A stretch of 35,000 nucleotides of DNA from Rhodothermales bacterium (GCA_024711125.1 JANJTM010000036.1:1-35000); one strand, 5' to 3'. Positions 9,043 through 19,006 are shown, counted from the first letter of the stretch. The notes: generated from the letters alone by a model not told the origin. A program made the numbers and translations.

Positions 9043-9578
9043 CGCGGCCGACCCTCACGGCCATCGCGCTCGTCGCCGCAGGCATGGCCTTGGCGGCTCC
9101 GGACGGACGGGCCCAGCCCCGCCTGGATTCGGCGGGATTCGTCGCCGCCGGGGGCGCCACGGCCGCTATCCCGGCACCTGGGCTGGGCGTCTCGGCGGGC
9201 AGCATCGTGGTGGGTCGTAGCGGGACGGTGGATTTCGGGCTGGGTGCCGCGTTGTTCGGCGGCCCTTCGCGGGGCACGTCGAACGAAGGCCCCCCGGGGG
9301 AATCGTCGATTCCCGAACGCTTCGTCGTCCATCCGAACTACCCCAACCCGTTCAACCCCGCCACGCGGTTCGTCGTCGAACTGCCCGAACCGGCCGATCT
9401 GCGCATCGAGTTGTTCGACGTCATGGGCCGGCTACGCCAGGTGGCGATCGATCGCCGATTCGAGGCGGGGCGTCACGATGTCGTGCTGACGGTGGGCGAC
9501 CTGCCGAGCGGCGTATACGTGGTGCGCGTCGACGCGGGGGGTCGTTCGGTCAGCCGAAGGATGGTGCTGCAGCGGTGA
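9039..9578 (+). CDS. Small exported protein with a C-terminal sorting-like domain
   Basis: 179 residues from the ATG at 9039, which overlaps the stop of the preceding gene as ATGA. A signal peptide ([20 protein letters not shown], cleavage near GRAQ) is followed by about 65 residues rich in Gly, Ala and Ser. A complete C-terminal domain then begins at HPNYPNPFNPATRF (about 98-111) and runs through LRIELFDVMGRL and LPSGVYVVRVDAGG to RRMVLQR. This is the pattern of the type A C-terminal domain of Bacteroidota type IX secretion. In Rhodothermia and related phyla it is common even where its secretion role is unproved. With almost no other domain present, it may act as a partner or anchor for the collagen-like protein; that is inferred from the overlap. 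Confidence 0.85.
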   Translation: MTRPTLTAIALVAAGMALAAPDGRAQPRLDSAGFVAAGGATAAIPAPGLGVSAGSIVVGRSGTVDFGLGAALFGGPSRGTSNEGPPGESSIPERFVVHPNYPNPFNPATRFVVELPEPADLRIELFDVMGRLRQVAIDRRFEAGRHDVVLTVGDLPSGVYVVRVDAGGRSVSRRMVLQR

Positions 9579-9603
9579 GCGCTCGCTGCCGCCGGCGCAC
9601 GCA

Positions 9604-12591
9604 TCACGCCGGGTCGACGGCTCCGTTCGCCGGATTCGCTTCGAAGTCGTCCTCCTCTTCCTGGGGCTCGTCCTCGGCCGATCCCGACTCGTCGTCGTCT
9701 CCCGCAAACGCATCCAGGTCGATCGCGAACTCGTCGGCGTGGCCTTCGTAGCCCGCCTCTCGTTCCAGTTCGACGGCCAGGTACCGGCCGGTGAACGTGT
9801 CGGTCCCGGCGACGGCCTCCGGCGTACCCTCGGCCGTGATCCATCCGCCCGCGTCCCCACCGTCGGGCCCGAGGTCGACGACGTGGTCGGCGACCTTCAC
9901 CACGTCCAGGTTGTGTTCGATCACCAGGACGGTATTACCCTTTCGGACGAGCGCCTGGAGGACCGCGATGAGGTGCCGGATGTCCTCGAAATGCAGGCCG
10001 GTGGTGGGTTCGTCGAGGATGTAGACGGTGCGGCCGGTCCCCGGGCGGGAAAGCTCGCGCGCCAGCTTGACGCGCTGCGCCTCTCCGCCCGACAGCGTCG
10101 TCGCCTGTTGGCCGAGGCGGATGTACCCGAGTCCGACCGACGCCAGCGTGCGCAGCTTGCGCTCGATCCGGGGCACGTTCTCGAAGAACTCCAGCGCCTC
10201 GCTCACGCTCATTTCGAGCGCTTCGGCGATGGAGCGGCCCTTGAACCGCACGTCGAGCGTCTCGGCGTTGTAGCGCCGCCCGCGGCAGGTTTCGCACGCC
10301 ACGTACACGTCGGGGAGGAAGTTCATCTCGAGCTTCACGATGCCCGCGCCCTTGCAGGTTTCGCAGCGCCCGCCCTTGACATTGAAGGAGAACCGTCCCG
10401 GCTTGTAGCCGCGGATCTTCGCTTCGGGCATCTCGGCGAAGAGATCCCGGATGTGGGAGAACAGGCCGGTGTAGGTCGCAGGATTCGAGCGCGGTGTCCT
10501 TCCGATCGGCCCCTGGTCGATGTCGATGACCTTGTCCACGTGCTCCAGCCCTGACACCGTGTCGTAGGCGAGCGGAATGAGCCTGGCCTGGTGGAAGTGG
10601 TTTGCCAGAACCGGGTAGAGGGTCTGGTTGACCAGGCTGGACTTGCCCGAACCGGAGACCCCGGTGATACAGGTGAGCGTGCCTAGCGGAATCCGCAGCG
10701 TCACGTTCTTCAGGTTGTGCCCACGCGCACCCCCGAGCGAAAGGAACTCGCCGTTTCCGGTCCGACGCTCCTTCGGCATGGGGATGCGGCGGCGACCGGT
10801 CAGGTAGGCCCGTGTCAGGCTCTCCATGCCCCCCGTCGAATCGGGCAGGTCGTCGGGCGGGGCCGCGCCGAGAACGAATCCTCCGTGCTCGCCGGCGCCG
10901 GGCCCGAGATCCACCACGAAATCGGCCGATTCGATCATCTCGCGATCGTGTTCGACGACCAGGACCGAGTTCTCGAGGTCGCGTAGCTGCTTCAGGGAGT
11001 CGATCAGCCGGCTGTTGTCGCGCGCGTGCAGACCGATCGAGGGCTCATCGAGCACGTAGAGGACACCCGTCAACTGGGTGCCGATCTGCGTCGCGAGGCG
11101 GATTCGCTGGCTTTCCCCACCCGACAGCGTTCGCGCCGACCGGTCGAGGGAGAGGTAGCCGACGCCGACGCCGAGCATGAAATCGAGCCGTTCGGTGATC
11201 TCCTTGACGATCTGCCGGGCGATGACCCACTGCCGCTCCCGCCACGGTACGCCGTCGAAGAAGGCCCGCAGCGAGCGCAGGTCCAATCGGACGAGGTCGG
11301 CGATCGAACGGCCGCCGATCCGGTACGACAGGCTTTCGGGCTTGAGGCGCCCGCCACCGCAGTCCGGGCACGGCATGTTCCGCATGAACGCTTCGGCCCA
11401 CGTGCGCGAACCGCCAGACGACGTATTCTCGTACGTGTGCCAGACGTGCCCGTTGACGCCTCCGAACCGGTGCTGGTACTTGACCTCGCGGTCCTTGTAC
11501 CGGTAGACGATGTCGAACTGCTCGTCGCCGGCACCTTCGAGCACGACGCGGCGCTGCTCTTCGGTCAGGCTCGCGAGCGGCGCGTCGAAATCGATCGCGT
11601 ATCGATCGGCCACCGCGCGCAGCTGGCTGAAGATCCAGACGTCCCTCGGTTTTCCGAGCGGGGCCAGCCCGCCTTCGGCGATCGATCGGGAGGGATCGGG
11701 AACCACGAGCGCCGGATCGATCTCCCGCCGCGCGCCGAGACCGTTGCACGCGGGGCACGCGCCGTACGGAGAGTTGAACGAGAACGTGTTCGGAGAGGGG
11801 TCCTCGTACGAGATCCCGTCTTCCGGAGAGAACAGGTGGCGCGAGAACAGCCGGTCTCCCTCGGGAGCCGGCCCCCCGACGACGGCCGCAACCAGCGTGC
11901 CGCCTCCCATTCCGAGGGCCGTGTCCACCGACTGGGATACGCGGGAGCGGGCGTCGGCCTGGATGACGACCCGGTCGACCACCACCTCGATATCGTGCGT
12001 CTTGTACCGGTCGAGCTTCAGCCCGGGCCCCAGCTCGCTCAATTCCCCGTCGACGCGCACCCGCTCGAATCCCTGCCGGGCGATCTGCTCGAACAGTTCC
12101 CGGTAATGGCCCTTCCGCCCTTTCACCAGCGGAGCCAGCAGCAGCACCCGGGTACCCTCGCCCAGCGCCATGACCCCGTCGACGATTTCGTCGTCGGTCT
12201 GCTTGCGCATGGGGGCTCCGGACACGTACGAATACGCGTCGCCCGCGCGTGCGAAGAGCAGGCGGAGGAAGTCGTAGATCTCGGTGACCGTCCCGACCGT
12301 GGATCGCGGGTTTCGGCTGACCGTCTTCTGCTCGATCGCGATTACCGGCGAAAGCCCGTCGATGAAGTCGACGTCGGGCCGCTCCATCATGCCCAGGAAC
12401 TGCCGCGCGTAGGCGCTGAGGCTCTCCATGTAGCGCCGCTGGCCTTCCGCATAGATCGTGTCGAAGGCCAGCGACGACTTTCCCGAGCCCGACAGGCCGG
12501 TGATCACGACCAGCCTGCCCCGCGGAATGTCTAGGTCGACATTCTTCAGGTTGTGCTCCCGCGCACCCCGTATGACGATCTGGTCATGCAT
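9604..12591 (-). CDS. uvrA: Excinuclease ABC subunit A
   Basis: 995 residues, a little longer than the roughly 940 of E. coli UvrA. It is the damage-sensing ATPase of nucleotide excision repair and works with UvrB and UvrC in the cytoplasm. Two ABC modules are complete. The first has Walker [10 protein letters not shown] at 32-40 and signature [12 protein letters not shown] with [11 protein letters not shown]. The second has Walker [10 protein letters not shown] at about 642-650, [12 protein letters not shown] and [11 protein letters not shown]. Zinc-module cysteines are present: [17 protein letters not shown] and CETCKGAG...CETCRGRRY. The last ~50 residues are an unusual acidic tail ([20 protein letters not shown]). 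It is the last gene of an apparent operon with the reductase-like gene (21-base gap) and rpoZ. No separate promoter or LexA box is evident in that gap. Confidence 0.98.
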   Translation of the reverse strand: MHDQIVIRGAREHNLKNVDLDIPRGRLVVITGLSGSGKSSLAFDTIYAEGQRRYMESLSAYARQFLGMMERPDVDFIDGLSPVIAIEQKTVSRNPRSTVGTVTEIYDFLRLLFARAGDAYSYVSGAPMRKQTDDEIVDGVMALGEGTRVLLLAPLVKGRKGHYRELFEQIARQGFERVRVDGELSELGPGLKLDRYKTHDIEVVVDRVVIQADARSRVSQSVDTALGMGGGTLVAAVVGGPAPEGDRLFSRHLFSPEDGISYEDPSPNTFSFNSPYGACPACNGLGARREIDPALVVPDPSRSIAEGGLAPLGKPRDVWIFSQLRAVADRYAIDFDAPLASLTEEQRRVVLEGAGDEQFDIVYRYKDREVKYQHRFGGVNGHVWHTYENTSSGGSRTWAEAFMRNMPCPDCGGGRLKPESLSYRIGGRSIADLVRLDLRSLRAFFDGVPWRERQWVIARQIVKEITERLDFMLGVGVGYLSLDRSARTLSGGESQRIRLATQIGTQLTGVLYVLDEPSIGLHARDNSRLIDSLKQLRDLENSVLVVEHDREMIESADFVVDLGPGAGEHGGFVLGAAPPDDLPDSTGGMESLTRAYLTGRRRIPMPKERRTGNGEFLSLGGARGHNLKNVTLRIPLGTLTCITGVSGSGKSSLVNQTLYPVLANHFHQARLIPLAYDTVSGLEHVDKVIDIDQGPIGRTPRSNPATYTGLFSHIRDLFAEMPEAKIRGYKPGRFSFNVKGGRCETCKGAGIVKLEMNFLPDVYVACETCRGRRYNAETLDVRFKGRSIAEALEMSVSEALEFFENVPRIERKLRTLASVGLGYIRLGQQATTLSGGEAQRVKLARELSRPGTGRTVYILDEPTTGLHFEDIRHLIAVLQALVRKGNTVLVIEHNLDVVKVADHVVDLGPDGGDAGGWITAEGTPEAVAGTDTFTGRYLAVELEREAGYEGHADEFAIDLDAFAGDDDESGSAEDEPQEEEDDFEANPANGAVDPA

Positions 12592-12612
12592 GGAATCGGT
12601 ACCCGACCCGGC

Positions 12613-13341
12613 TCAGAGAATGCCGGGCACGAGGGCACGCCTGTGTGCCGGATAGCGATCGAACGTTTCGTGGTACCACCGGTGGTGGGCGACGGCTCGA
12701 GGCGCCAGGTTGGCGATCGTCCAGACGGCAAACGACAGCGCGGGCAGATTCCACGCCGCGATCGCGAAGCCGATCCACTGCACGATTTCGCCGAGGTAGT
12801 TGGGGCAGGAAATCCATTCGAAGAGCCCTCCGCGCGGAACTTCGTAGCCGTCGTCTGCCCGAGCCCTGAGCCGGAACAGGATCCGGTCGGAATGCAGGTT
12901 GACCGCCGCCCCGAGTCCGAATACCCCGACGCCGATCCAGAATCGAACCGATCCGTCGACAGGGTCCGCGAGCGCCCATCCGTTCAGCGTACCGTTGACG
13001 ACATTGAACACCACCGCGCTCACTGCCACCACCAGGGGCATCCGTCGCCCGGCCCAGCGTGCGCGCATCGGATAGATGACGGCACGGTTCGCGTAGTGGA
13101 GCAGCCAGAGCCCGACCAGGAGCGCCGCGTGGAAGCCGGATCCGCCGGCGATGGCAAGAGGAACGAGGAGCGCGATCGGAGACACGGTCTCCATCACGAT
13201 CCATCCGACGCGATGGGGAATCGTCGGCCCCCACCCGGGGCGCGCGTGCCGGCCGTACGGCGCGACCACCCGCAGCAGGAGCACCGCCGTACCCACGGCG
13301 ATTCCCATCCAGACCAGGGAGACGATGGAGAGCGCGCTCAC
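12613..13341 (-). CDS. Steroid 5-alpha-reductase-like membrane protein
   Basis: 242 residues, strongly hydrophobic, with about six or seven membrane segments. The C-terminal third carries the signature of the 3-oxo-5-alpha-steroid 4-dehydrogenase family: [16 protein letters not shown], then [19 protein letters not shown] and [16 protein letters not shown] at the very end. In eukaryotic SRD5A enzymes these residues bind NADPH and reduce the delta-4 bond of 3-oxo steroids. The bacterial substrate is not known and could be another enone or isoprenoid lipid. The protein should lie in the inner membrane. It sits 26 bases after rpoZ and 21 bases before uvrA on the same strand, so the three are probably one transcript. 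The family call is firm; the reaction is inferred. Confidence 0.82.
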   Translation of the reverse strand: MSALSIVSLVWMGIAVGTAVLLLRVVAPYGRHARPGWGPTIPHRVGWIVMETVSPIALLVPLAIAGGSGFHAALLVGLWLLHYANRAVIYPMRARWAGRRMPLVVAVSAVVFNVVNGTLNGWALADPVDGSVRFWIGVGVFGLGAAVNLHSDRILFRLRARADDGYEVPRGGLFEWISCPNYLGEIVQWIGFAIAAWNLPALSFAVWTIANLAPRAVAHHRWYHETFDRYPAHRRALVPGIL

Positions 13342-13367
13342 GTTCGGCTACCGGCCGACGGAGCGCG

Positions 13368-13679
13368 TCAGAACAGCTCTTCTTCCTCGCCGATACCCGC
13401 GTCGCGGTAGTACACCTCGCCGCCGAGGAACTGACCGATGGCCATCTCGGTGGCCTCGGGCCGCATCTCGTACTCCTTCGAAACCTTCTCCTGCTCCTCC
13501 TGGAACCGCGGATCCTCGACTTCCTGCTCGAAGCCCTCGAAATACGCCAGCTTCTCGTCCAGCTCCGCCTTCGTGTGCATGGCCACCTGGCGGGCGCGCT
13601 TGGAGAGAATCGCGACACTCTCGTAGATGTTGCCGGTCATCGTCGCCAGCGTATCCATGTCGACGGTCTTGATGGACAT
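13368..13679 (-). CDS. rpoZ: RNA polymerase omega subunit, Bacteroidota type
   Basis: 103 residues. The match to Bacteroidota omega subunits runs along the whole length: TGNIYESVAILSKRARQVA near the N-terminus (the Rpb6/omega helix that packs on the beta-prime C-terminus), then KAELDEKLAYFE, EYEMRPEATEMAIGQFL and the end GGEVYYRD. Omega helps assemble and stabilise the core polymerase. It is acidic and has a Glu-rich tail. AGGA is placed seven bases before the ATG, one of the better ribosome sites in this window. It is the first gene of a probable operon with the steroid-reductase-like gene and uvrA. A start-stop mini frame (ATG GCA TAG) with a strong AGGAGG lies in its leader at 13731-13752. 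Confidence 0.78.
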   Translation of the reverse strand: MSIKTVDMDTLATMTGNIYESVAILSKRARQVAMHTKAELDEKLAYFEGFEQEVEDPRFQEEQEKVSKEYEMRPEATEMAIGQFLGGEVYYRDAGIGEEEELF

Positions 13680-13872
13680 ATCGTTTCCTGCGCGTGCTGG
13701 GTTATCCGTACGGGTCGGTCGAGCACGGTCCTATGCCATATACCCACCTCCTGGTTTCCGGTGCCGGCAAGAATTCACAATCGAAACCCGCCCGGCCGGC
13801 CCCAGGCCCGGGACCCTTAAGCCGGCCGGCGGCGCGACGATACTCGACGCATACCGAACCGCGAATTCCGCC

Positions 13873-15357
13873 ATGCCACGCCCGTTCCGCCCATTTCTTC
13901 CGCTTGTCCTCGTCCTTGCCCTCGCCTGGGCCGGTTGCGACGCAGCCTCGGACGACGATACCAGCGGCGTGGTCACGCTGCAGGGGCAGGTCCTCAACAA
14001 CCTGACCAACAATCCCGTCACCGGGGCCTACGTGCGGGTGCTCCCGCTCGACCTGCTCTTCCCGGCCGACGACGAGGGACGGTTCGACTTCGAGGTCGAA
14101 ATTGATTCGACCATGGATCTCCAGGTAGTGGCTTCTGCCGACGGGTACTCCCAGAGCACGGTCACCGTGCTGGCGCTCGCCGGGCGGGTGATACCCGTTC
14201 CGCCCCTGCGTCTCACGCAGACCGTGGACGAGCGGCCCGTTTCGGGGCGCGCGTGGAGCATCCTGCTCCTGGACCAGTCGTCCGAAGCCATCGGCGTGCG
14301 CGAAAGCGGATCCACCGAGGTTGCGAGCCTGACCTTCATGGTGGCCGACTCGGTCGGTCGTCCGGTGGTCCTCGACAACTCGGCCCTCATCCGGTTCGAG
14401 TTCGGCGGACGGCCCGGCGGCGGCGAGTCGCTGGCGCCGGCCGAGAGCCCGACCGACAACAACGGCCAGGCGACGGTGACGCTTTCTTCCGGCACGAAGG
14501 CCGGGCACGTCCAGGTCATCGCCTCGACCACGGTCGCCGGCCGCGTGATCCGGTCGCAACCGGTCGCGCTGTCGATCCACGGCGGCCTTCCGGACCAGGC
14601 CCATTTCTCCATCGGCCCGTCGGTCTTCAACTTCCCCGGGCTCAACGTCTACGGGCTCGAGAACGAGATGTCGGTCATCGTGGGCGACCAGTACGCCAAC
14701 CCCGTGCGACCGGGTACCTCGGTGTATTTCACCACGACCCACGGCGTGATCGAGGGATCGACGGCGACCGATGCCCGCGGGCAGGGTTCGGTCACGCTGC
14801 TCTCGGCCAATCCGCTGCCTGACGACGGAATCGGCGTCATCACCGCGACGACCAGCGATCGCAACCAGGCCCAGGTCATCGGCCGCACGCCCGTGATCTT
14901 CTCGGGCTTCCCGGTCCTCACCGTATCGCCGACATCGGTCGACGTGGGCCAGACGTACCAGATGACGGTGACCGACCAGAACGGCAATCCGCTCGCGGGC
15001 GGAACCACCATCACGGTCGCCGTCGAGGGGACCGCCGTCAAGGGCGTCGGCGCTACCAGCGTCACGCTCGCCGACTACGGCTTCGCCGGCGGAATGACCT
15101 ACCAGCACGTCGTGCGTGGGCCGGGCGTCACCGAATTCGTCTTCCGCGCCGTGCCCGACATCGATCCGAACGCGCTCAATCCCGAGACCCCGGTGGTCGA
15201 GGCCATCACGATCACGGTCGAGGGCCCCAACGGCGGCCTGGTCGTCGTGCTCGGCGGCGCCGGCAAGCGTCGGGGCATCACGGCCAGCGAAGGCGCGGTG
15301 ATCACCGAGCTGCCCGACGGCCGCTTCGAGATCCGCGCCCCGGATCCGAGGCGCTGA
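13873..15357 (+). CDS. Lipoprotein with carboxypeptidase-regulatory and Ig-like domains
   Basis: 494 residues from the ATG at 13873. The start MPRPFRPFLPLVLVLALAWAGC gives an acceptable lipobox (A-G-Cys22), although tryptophan at -3 is unusual. Residues 35-100 resemble a carboxypeptidase-regulatory-like sandwich (GQVLNNLTNNPVTGAYVRV...DDEGRFDF). At least three bacterial Ig-like (Big_1/invasin type) domains follow, recognised by FMVADSVGRPV, VGDQYANPVRPG and VTDQNGNPLAGG, each with 'T.NNGQATVTL' or 'DARGQGSVTL' closing strands. A short tail follows. It is probably a surface-anchored structural or adhesive lipoprotein; no enzyme motif is visible. It converges on the TonB receptor, and a strong hairpin separates them. 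Confidence 0.85.
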   Translation: MPRPFRPFLPLVLVLALAWAGCDAASDDDTSGVVTLQGQVLNNLTNNPVTGAYVRVLPLDLLFPADDEGRFDFEVEIDSTMDLQVVASADGYSQSTVTVLALAGRVIPVPPLRLTQTVDERPVSGRAWSILLLDQSSEAIGVRESGSTEVASLTFMVADSVGRPVVLDNSALIRFEFGGRPGGGESLAPAESPTDNNGQATVTLSSGTKAGHVQVIASTTVAGRVIRSQPVALSIHGGLPDQAHFSIGPSVFNFPGLNVYGLENEMSVIVGDQYANPVRPGTSVYFTTTHGVIEGSTATDARGQGSVTLLSANPLPDDGIGVITATTSDRNQAQVIGRTPVIFSGFPVLTVSPTSVDVGQTYQMTVTDQNGNPLAGGTTITVAVEGTAVKGVGATSVTLADYGFAGGMTYQHVVRGPGVTEFVFRAVPDIDPNALNPETPVVEAITITVEGPNGGLVVVLGGAGKRRGITASEGAVITELPDGRFEIRAPDPRR

Positions 15358-15394
15358 CCGGGCGCATGCCGGCCGCGAAGACTCCGCTCAACGA

Positions 15395-15428
15395 AAAGGG
15401 CCCCGCCGCACACGCGACGGGGCCCTTT
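15395..15428. terminator. Strong bidirectional intrinsic terminator
   Basis: AAAGGGCCCCG (15395-15405) pairs perfectly with CGGGGCCCTTT (15418-15428). An inner CGC/GCG stem closes an ACAC loop after a single C/A mismatch. The arms end in A and T runs, so the hairpin has a U-tract in both directions. It lies between the convergent stops at 15357 and 15466. Confidence 0.9.
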
Positions 15429-15465
15429 CCCGTTCACCCGGAGGGCAGGCTGCTACGCCGTCCGA

Positions 15466-18400
15466 TCAGTTGAACTTGTACTTGATGCCGAACTGCGCCT
15501 GCCAGCGCGAGCCGAGGTCCGCGTTGTCGCGGAACGACTCGATGGTGCGGGCGACGTTCGGGTCGTTGGCGTTACCGCCCTCGGTCGCGACCGGGAAGTT
15601 GTTCGGGCGGAACGAGAACACGGGCTTGTTGTCGGTCGCGTTGTACGACCGGTAGACGATCGGCTGGGTATCGTTGGTCGTCTGCTGCACGCCCCAGTCC
15701 GAGTTGATCATGTTGCCCGCGTTGACCACGCTGAAGGAAATCTCCAGCGTGTTCTTCTGGCCGCCGGCGTTGATCGTGAACTCCTGCGAGACGCCGAGGT
15801 CGAAACGGTTCGTCCACGGGGCGACGGCACCGCCGCGCTCGGCGTACTGGCCGCGGCGGGTCGACAGGTACGGATCCTGCTCGATGAACTCGTCGAGCTG
15901 GGCCCAGATCTGGTCGACCGTCCGGGTGTCGGTGTAGCGCACGCCGCCGACCGTCGACGCCGAAAGCGTCGTGAGCGAGATCTCGTCCTGCGATGCCGGC
16001 ACGTAGATCAGGTCGTTGCCCGAGATCAGGTCGCCGTTCATGTCGCCGGCGTAGGTGTACGAGTAGTTGAAGCCCGAACCGCCTACGTACACGAGATTGA
16101 CCTTCGTCCCGGCCAGGTCGAGGTAATCGAGCCCGTACGACAGCATGCCGACGATGCGGTGCTGCTGGTGGTTGGACGCGAATCCGAGGACCGGGTCGTT
16201 GGGGCTCGTGTAGACCTGGTTACCCGTCCACGAGGTATTGGCGATCGCCGAAATCGAGCTGGTCAGGTCCTTCGCCGTGCCGTACGTGTAGGCGATCGAG
16301 CCGTCGAGGCCGAAATCGAACGCCTTGCGCAGCTGGCCGGTCACGAAGTACTGGTAGCCCTTGTCGGTGTTGTCGAGCACGATCGCGCCCGACTGCGCCG
16401 TGTTCACGCGCGTCGTCGCCGTCGTGCCACCGAAACGCGGCCGGTCGTCGGCGCCGTCGAACGTCCCGACCTGGGCCGCGAAGTTCGCGTTGCGGTGGAA
16501 TACCGCGTTGAGGTCCTTCGTGTAGATGCCCTCGAGCGTTCCGATCACGCCGAACGGAAGCTCGGCGTCCACGGCGAGGTTCGTGCGCCACACCTGCGGA
16601 AACTTGAAGTCGGGGTCGGTGACGTTCAGGAGCAGGTTGCTGGTCGGCGGCGTGCCGCTGGCCGGACGGTACACGAACGGATCCGGATTGAAGACGATCG
16701 GCGCGCCGCCGTTCACGTTGGCGTTCGTCAGCGGCGTCGTGCTGGTCGCCGAGCTGGGCGCCGTGATCGACGCGTAAAGCGACCACACGCCGTTGTTCGA
16801 CGCCTGGTTCGACAGCCACACGAACGGAATCTTGCCGGTGAAGACGCCCGTGCCGCCGCGCAGCTGGAGCGACCGGTCACCCTTCACGTCGTAATTGAAC
16901 CCGAGACGCGGCGACCAGAGCGGCGTCGCGCCCGGGAGCTTCGACACGTCGAGCGTCTCGCCGTCGGCCCAGGTGAGCCCTTCGACGAACTCGTTGCGCG
17001 GCAGGTCCGTCTCGTCGGTCGTGTAGATCGGCATGTCCATGCGGAGGCCGACCGTCAGCTTGAGCCGATCGATCGGCTCGAACTCGTCCTGTACGTACAC
17101 GCTGGCCTGGGTCGCGCTGATGTTCGCGAGCCACGGGTCGGCCTCGGTGATCGGGTACTGCACCGTGTAGAACGACGGCTGCGGCACGCCCGCGGCGGCC
17201 GGATTCGGCGCCGTCACGTGCGCGATGAAGTCGTCGAGCGAGCGGAAACGGTACGAACCGTAGTAGTCCGGCGTGAAGCCGTTCGAGAACGCGTACGACT
17301 CGATGCCGACGCCGGCCGTGACCGTGTGGCCGCCGAGGTAGGCCGTGAAGTTGTTCGACAGCTGGAAGATGTCCGTGTCGAGCAGGTTGTTCGCGGTGAA
17401 CTTCTCGTAACCGACCGTGGTCATGGTCGAGCCCGCGCCGTTCTCGATGTCGACGAGCGGGAAGATGCCTCCGCCCGAGGAACGGCTGTCGCGAAGGGCC
17501 GTGTAGCCGATCACGAACGTGTTCGCGTACTTGTTGCCGATCGTCGAGTTGAGCTGACCGATCACCGAGTACACGTCGTTGTTGATGCGGTAGTTCGAGT
17601 TCGCGAAGGGCATGCGGGTGGCGCTGTTCTGGCGGCCGCCCGTGGCGCCCGAATTGGACAGCGGCACGTCGCGGTACGAGTTCAGGTAGTTGAACCGCAC
17701 GTTGAAGCGGTGCGCCTGCGACAGGTTGACGTCGAAGCGGGCCGTCAGGTTGTCGCTGTAGGTCTCGAGCGAGTAGTCCTGGTACGGGCCCGGGTCATAC
17801 CCGAACTCGTCCCGCAGCACCTGCGACAGGCGGTCGAGGTCGCTCTGGAGCACGCTCGACACGTCGGGGCCGGTCTCTCCGCCCGTATTCGCGCGGAACG
17901 CGGCGCCCGGATCGTCGCGACGTCCGAGCTCGGCGTTCACGAAGAAGAACGCCTTGTTCTTCTTGATCGGGCCGCCGATCGTGAAGCCGGTGGTCGACTG
18001 CGAGAAGTCGGCGTTCGTCACGTCCTGACCGGCAACCGAGCCCGAAATGAGCCCCTCGTTCCGGCGGTACGTGTAGAGCGAGCCCTGGAACTGGTTCGTT
18101 CCCGCCTTGGTGATCACCGAGATGCCCGCTCCCGTGAACTGGCCCTGGCGCACATCGTACGGCGCGGTCGCGACCTGGACCTCTTCGACGGCGTCGAACG
18201 AGATCGGCTTCGCGTTGGTCTGGCCTCCCACTTCCGAAGCGAGCCCGAAGACGTTGTTGAAGACCGAGCCGTCGATCGAGATGTTGTTGTAGAGGTTGTT
18301 GCGACCCGCGAACGAGTTGAAGCCCGTCGAGCGGGGATCGAGACGCACGAGGTCAGACAGCGAGCGGTTCACGGTCGGAAGGCTTTCGATCGTCTCGCGG

Positions 18401-18831
18401 CTGATCTGCGTCGCGGCGCCCGTGCGGTCGGCATTCATCAGGTCGTCGGTGACACCCGTCACCACGATGTCGCCCAGCTGGGCGGTCTCCTCGACCAGCT
18501 CGAAGTTCAGCGTCAGCGACTGGCCGAGCGAGATCGAGCCGACGGACTCGGTCTTCGTGCGGAAGCCGACGAACGTCACGGTAAAAGCGTACGGGCCGCC
18601 GACGCGGACCGCAGGAAACGTGTAGCGGCCGTCGGCACGGGCCGCGGCACCGTACTGCGTGCCGGACGGCTGGTGCACGGCGACGACGTTGGCGCCGGCG
18701 AGAGGCTCTCCGTTCACGTCGGTGATGCGACCGGCCACGGCGGCCGTCGTGACGCCCTGCGCGTACGCAGAACCGGCCATCACGAGCGTGAGCACGAAGA
18801 GACCCAGCAGGGACTTGAGGATTTCCCGCAT
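15466..18831 (-). CDS. Oar-like TonB-dependent outer-membrane receptor
   Basis: 1121 residues from the ATG at 18831, chosen because it begins the signal peptide MREILKSLLGLFVLTLVMAG with cleavage after AYAQ. Residues about 27-110 form a carboxypeptidase-regulatory-like domain (VAGRITDVNGEPLAGANV). A linker with GDIVVTGVTDDLM follows, then a plug domain (SLSDLVRLDPRS, NNISIDGSVFNN, FDAVEEVQVATAPYDVRQGQFTGAGI). The remainder is a long beta-barrel ending QAQFGIKYKFN, with the terminal aromatic pattern used for outer-membrane insertion. The order and plug wording resemble Myxococcus Oar-type transporters, which are involved in substrate uptake or protein secretion. The substrate cannot be told: there is no SusD partner and no iron or B12 gene nearby. 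Confidence 0.93.
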   Translation of the reverse strand: MREILKSLLGLFVLTLVMAGSAYAQGVTTAAVAGRITDVNGEPLAGANVVAVHQPSGTQYGAAARADGRYTFPAVRVGGPYAFTVTFVGFRTKTESVGSISLGQSLTLNFELVEETAQLGDIVVTGVTDDLMNADRTGAATQISRETIESLPTVNRSLSDLVRLDPRSTGFNSFAGRNNLYNNISIDGSVFNNVFGLASEVGGQTNAKPISFDAVEEVQVATAPYDVRQGQFTGAGISVITKAGTNQFQGSLYTYRRNEGLISGSVAGQDVTNADFSQSTTGFTIGGPIKKNKAFFFVNAELGRRDDPGAAFRANTGGETGPDVSSVLQSDLDRLSQVLRDEFGYDPGPYQDYSLETYSDNLTARFDVNLSQAHRFNVRFNYLNSYRDVPLSNSGATGGRQNSATRMPFANSNYRINNDVYSVIGQLNSTIGNKYANTFVIGYTALRDSRSSGGGIFPLVDIENGAGSTMTTVGYEKFTANNLLDTDIFQLSNNFTAYLGGHTVTAGVGIESYAFSNGFTPDYYGSYRFRSLDDFIAHVTAPNPAAAGVPQPSFYTVQYPITEADPWLANISATQASVYVQDEFEPIDRLKLTVGLRMDMPIYTTDETDLPRNEFVEGLTWADGETLDVSKLPGATPLWSPRLGFNYDVKGDRSLQLRGGTGVFTGKIPFVWLSNQASNNGVWSLYASITAPSSATSTTPLTNANVNGGAPIVFNPDPFVYRPASGTPPTSNLLLNVTDPDFKFPQVWRTNLAVDAELPFGVIGTLEGIYTKDLNAVFHRNANFAAQVGTFDGADDRPRFGGTTATTRVNTAQSGAIVLDNTDKGYQYFVTGQLRKAFDFGLDGSIAYTYGTAKDLTSSISAIANTSWTGNQVYTSPNDPVLGFASNHQQHRIVGMLSYGLDYLDLAGTKVNLVYVGGSGFNYSYTYAGDMNGDLISGNDLIYVPASQDEISLTTLSASTVGGVRYTDTRTVDQIWAQLDEFIEQDPYLSTRRGQYAERGGAVAPWTNRFDLGVSQEFTINAGGQKNTLEISFSVVNAGNMINSDWGVQQTTNDTQPIVYRSYNATDNKPVFSFRPNNFPVATEGGNANDPNVARTIESFRDNADLGSRWQAQFGIKYKFN

Positions 18832-18903
18832 GGAGGTGTGGATTTGGGGTACGGGGTGGGTGAAGGAGAAAGGCGGCGAAAGTTGCGATTCCCCCTGTCG
18901 GCC

Positions 18904-18931
18904 CACAATATCCCGACTGTGAACAATGCAA
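18904..18931 (-). promoter_or_regulatory. Candidate Bacteroidota-type promoter of the TonB receptor
   Basis: Read on the minus strand, TTG (18931-18929) is followed after 18 bases by TATTGTG (18910-18904). This resembles the Bacteroidota -33 TTG and -7 TAnnTTTG elements. It lies about 73 bases before the ATG in a locally AT-rich patch. The -7 match is imperfect. Confidence 0.3.
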
Positions 18932-19006
18932 TTTCCAGCGGTCCCGAAGTGCCCTTTTTCGACCCATCCGAGCCGGTTTGCAGGCATTTCACACGCGGAA
19001 GGGCTT

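Noticed and set aside
9592-9612. CCGGCG/CGCCGG hairpin between the sorting-domain gene and uvrA.
   Set aside because: Six-base stem with no T-tract; too common in high-GC DNA to call a terminator.
12592-12612. LexA/SOS box before uvrA.
   Set aside because: The 21-base gap has no recognisable SOS motif, and uvrA seems to be transcribed from upstream genes.
18920-18940. AATGCAATTTCC in the TonB receptor promoter, shared with the third 23-bp unit.
   Set aside because: A single 12-base match without the TCCGYC part or any repetition; probably chance.
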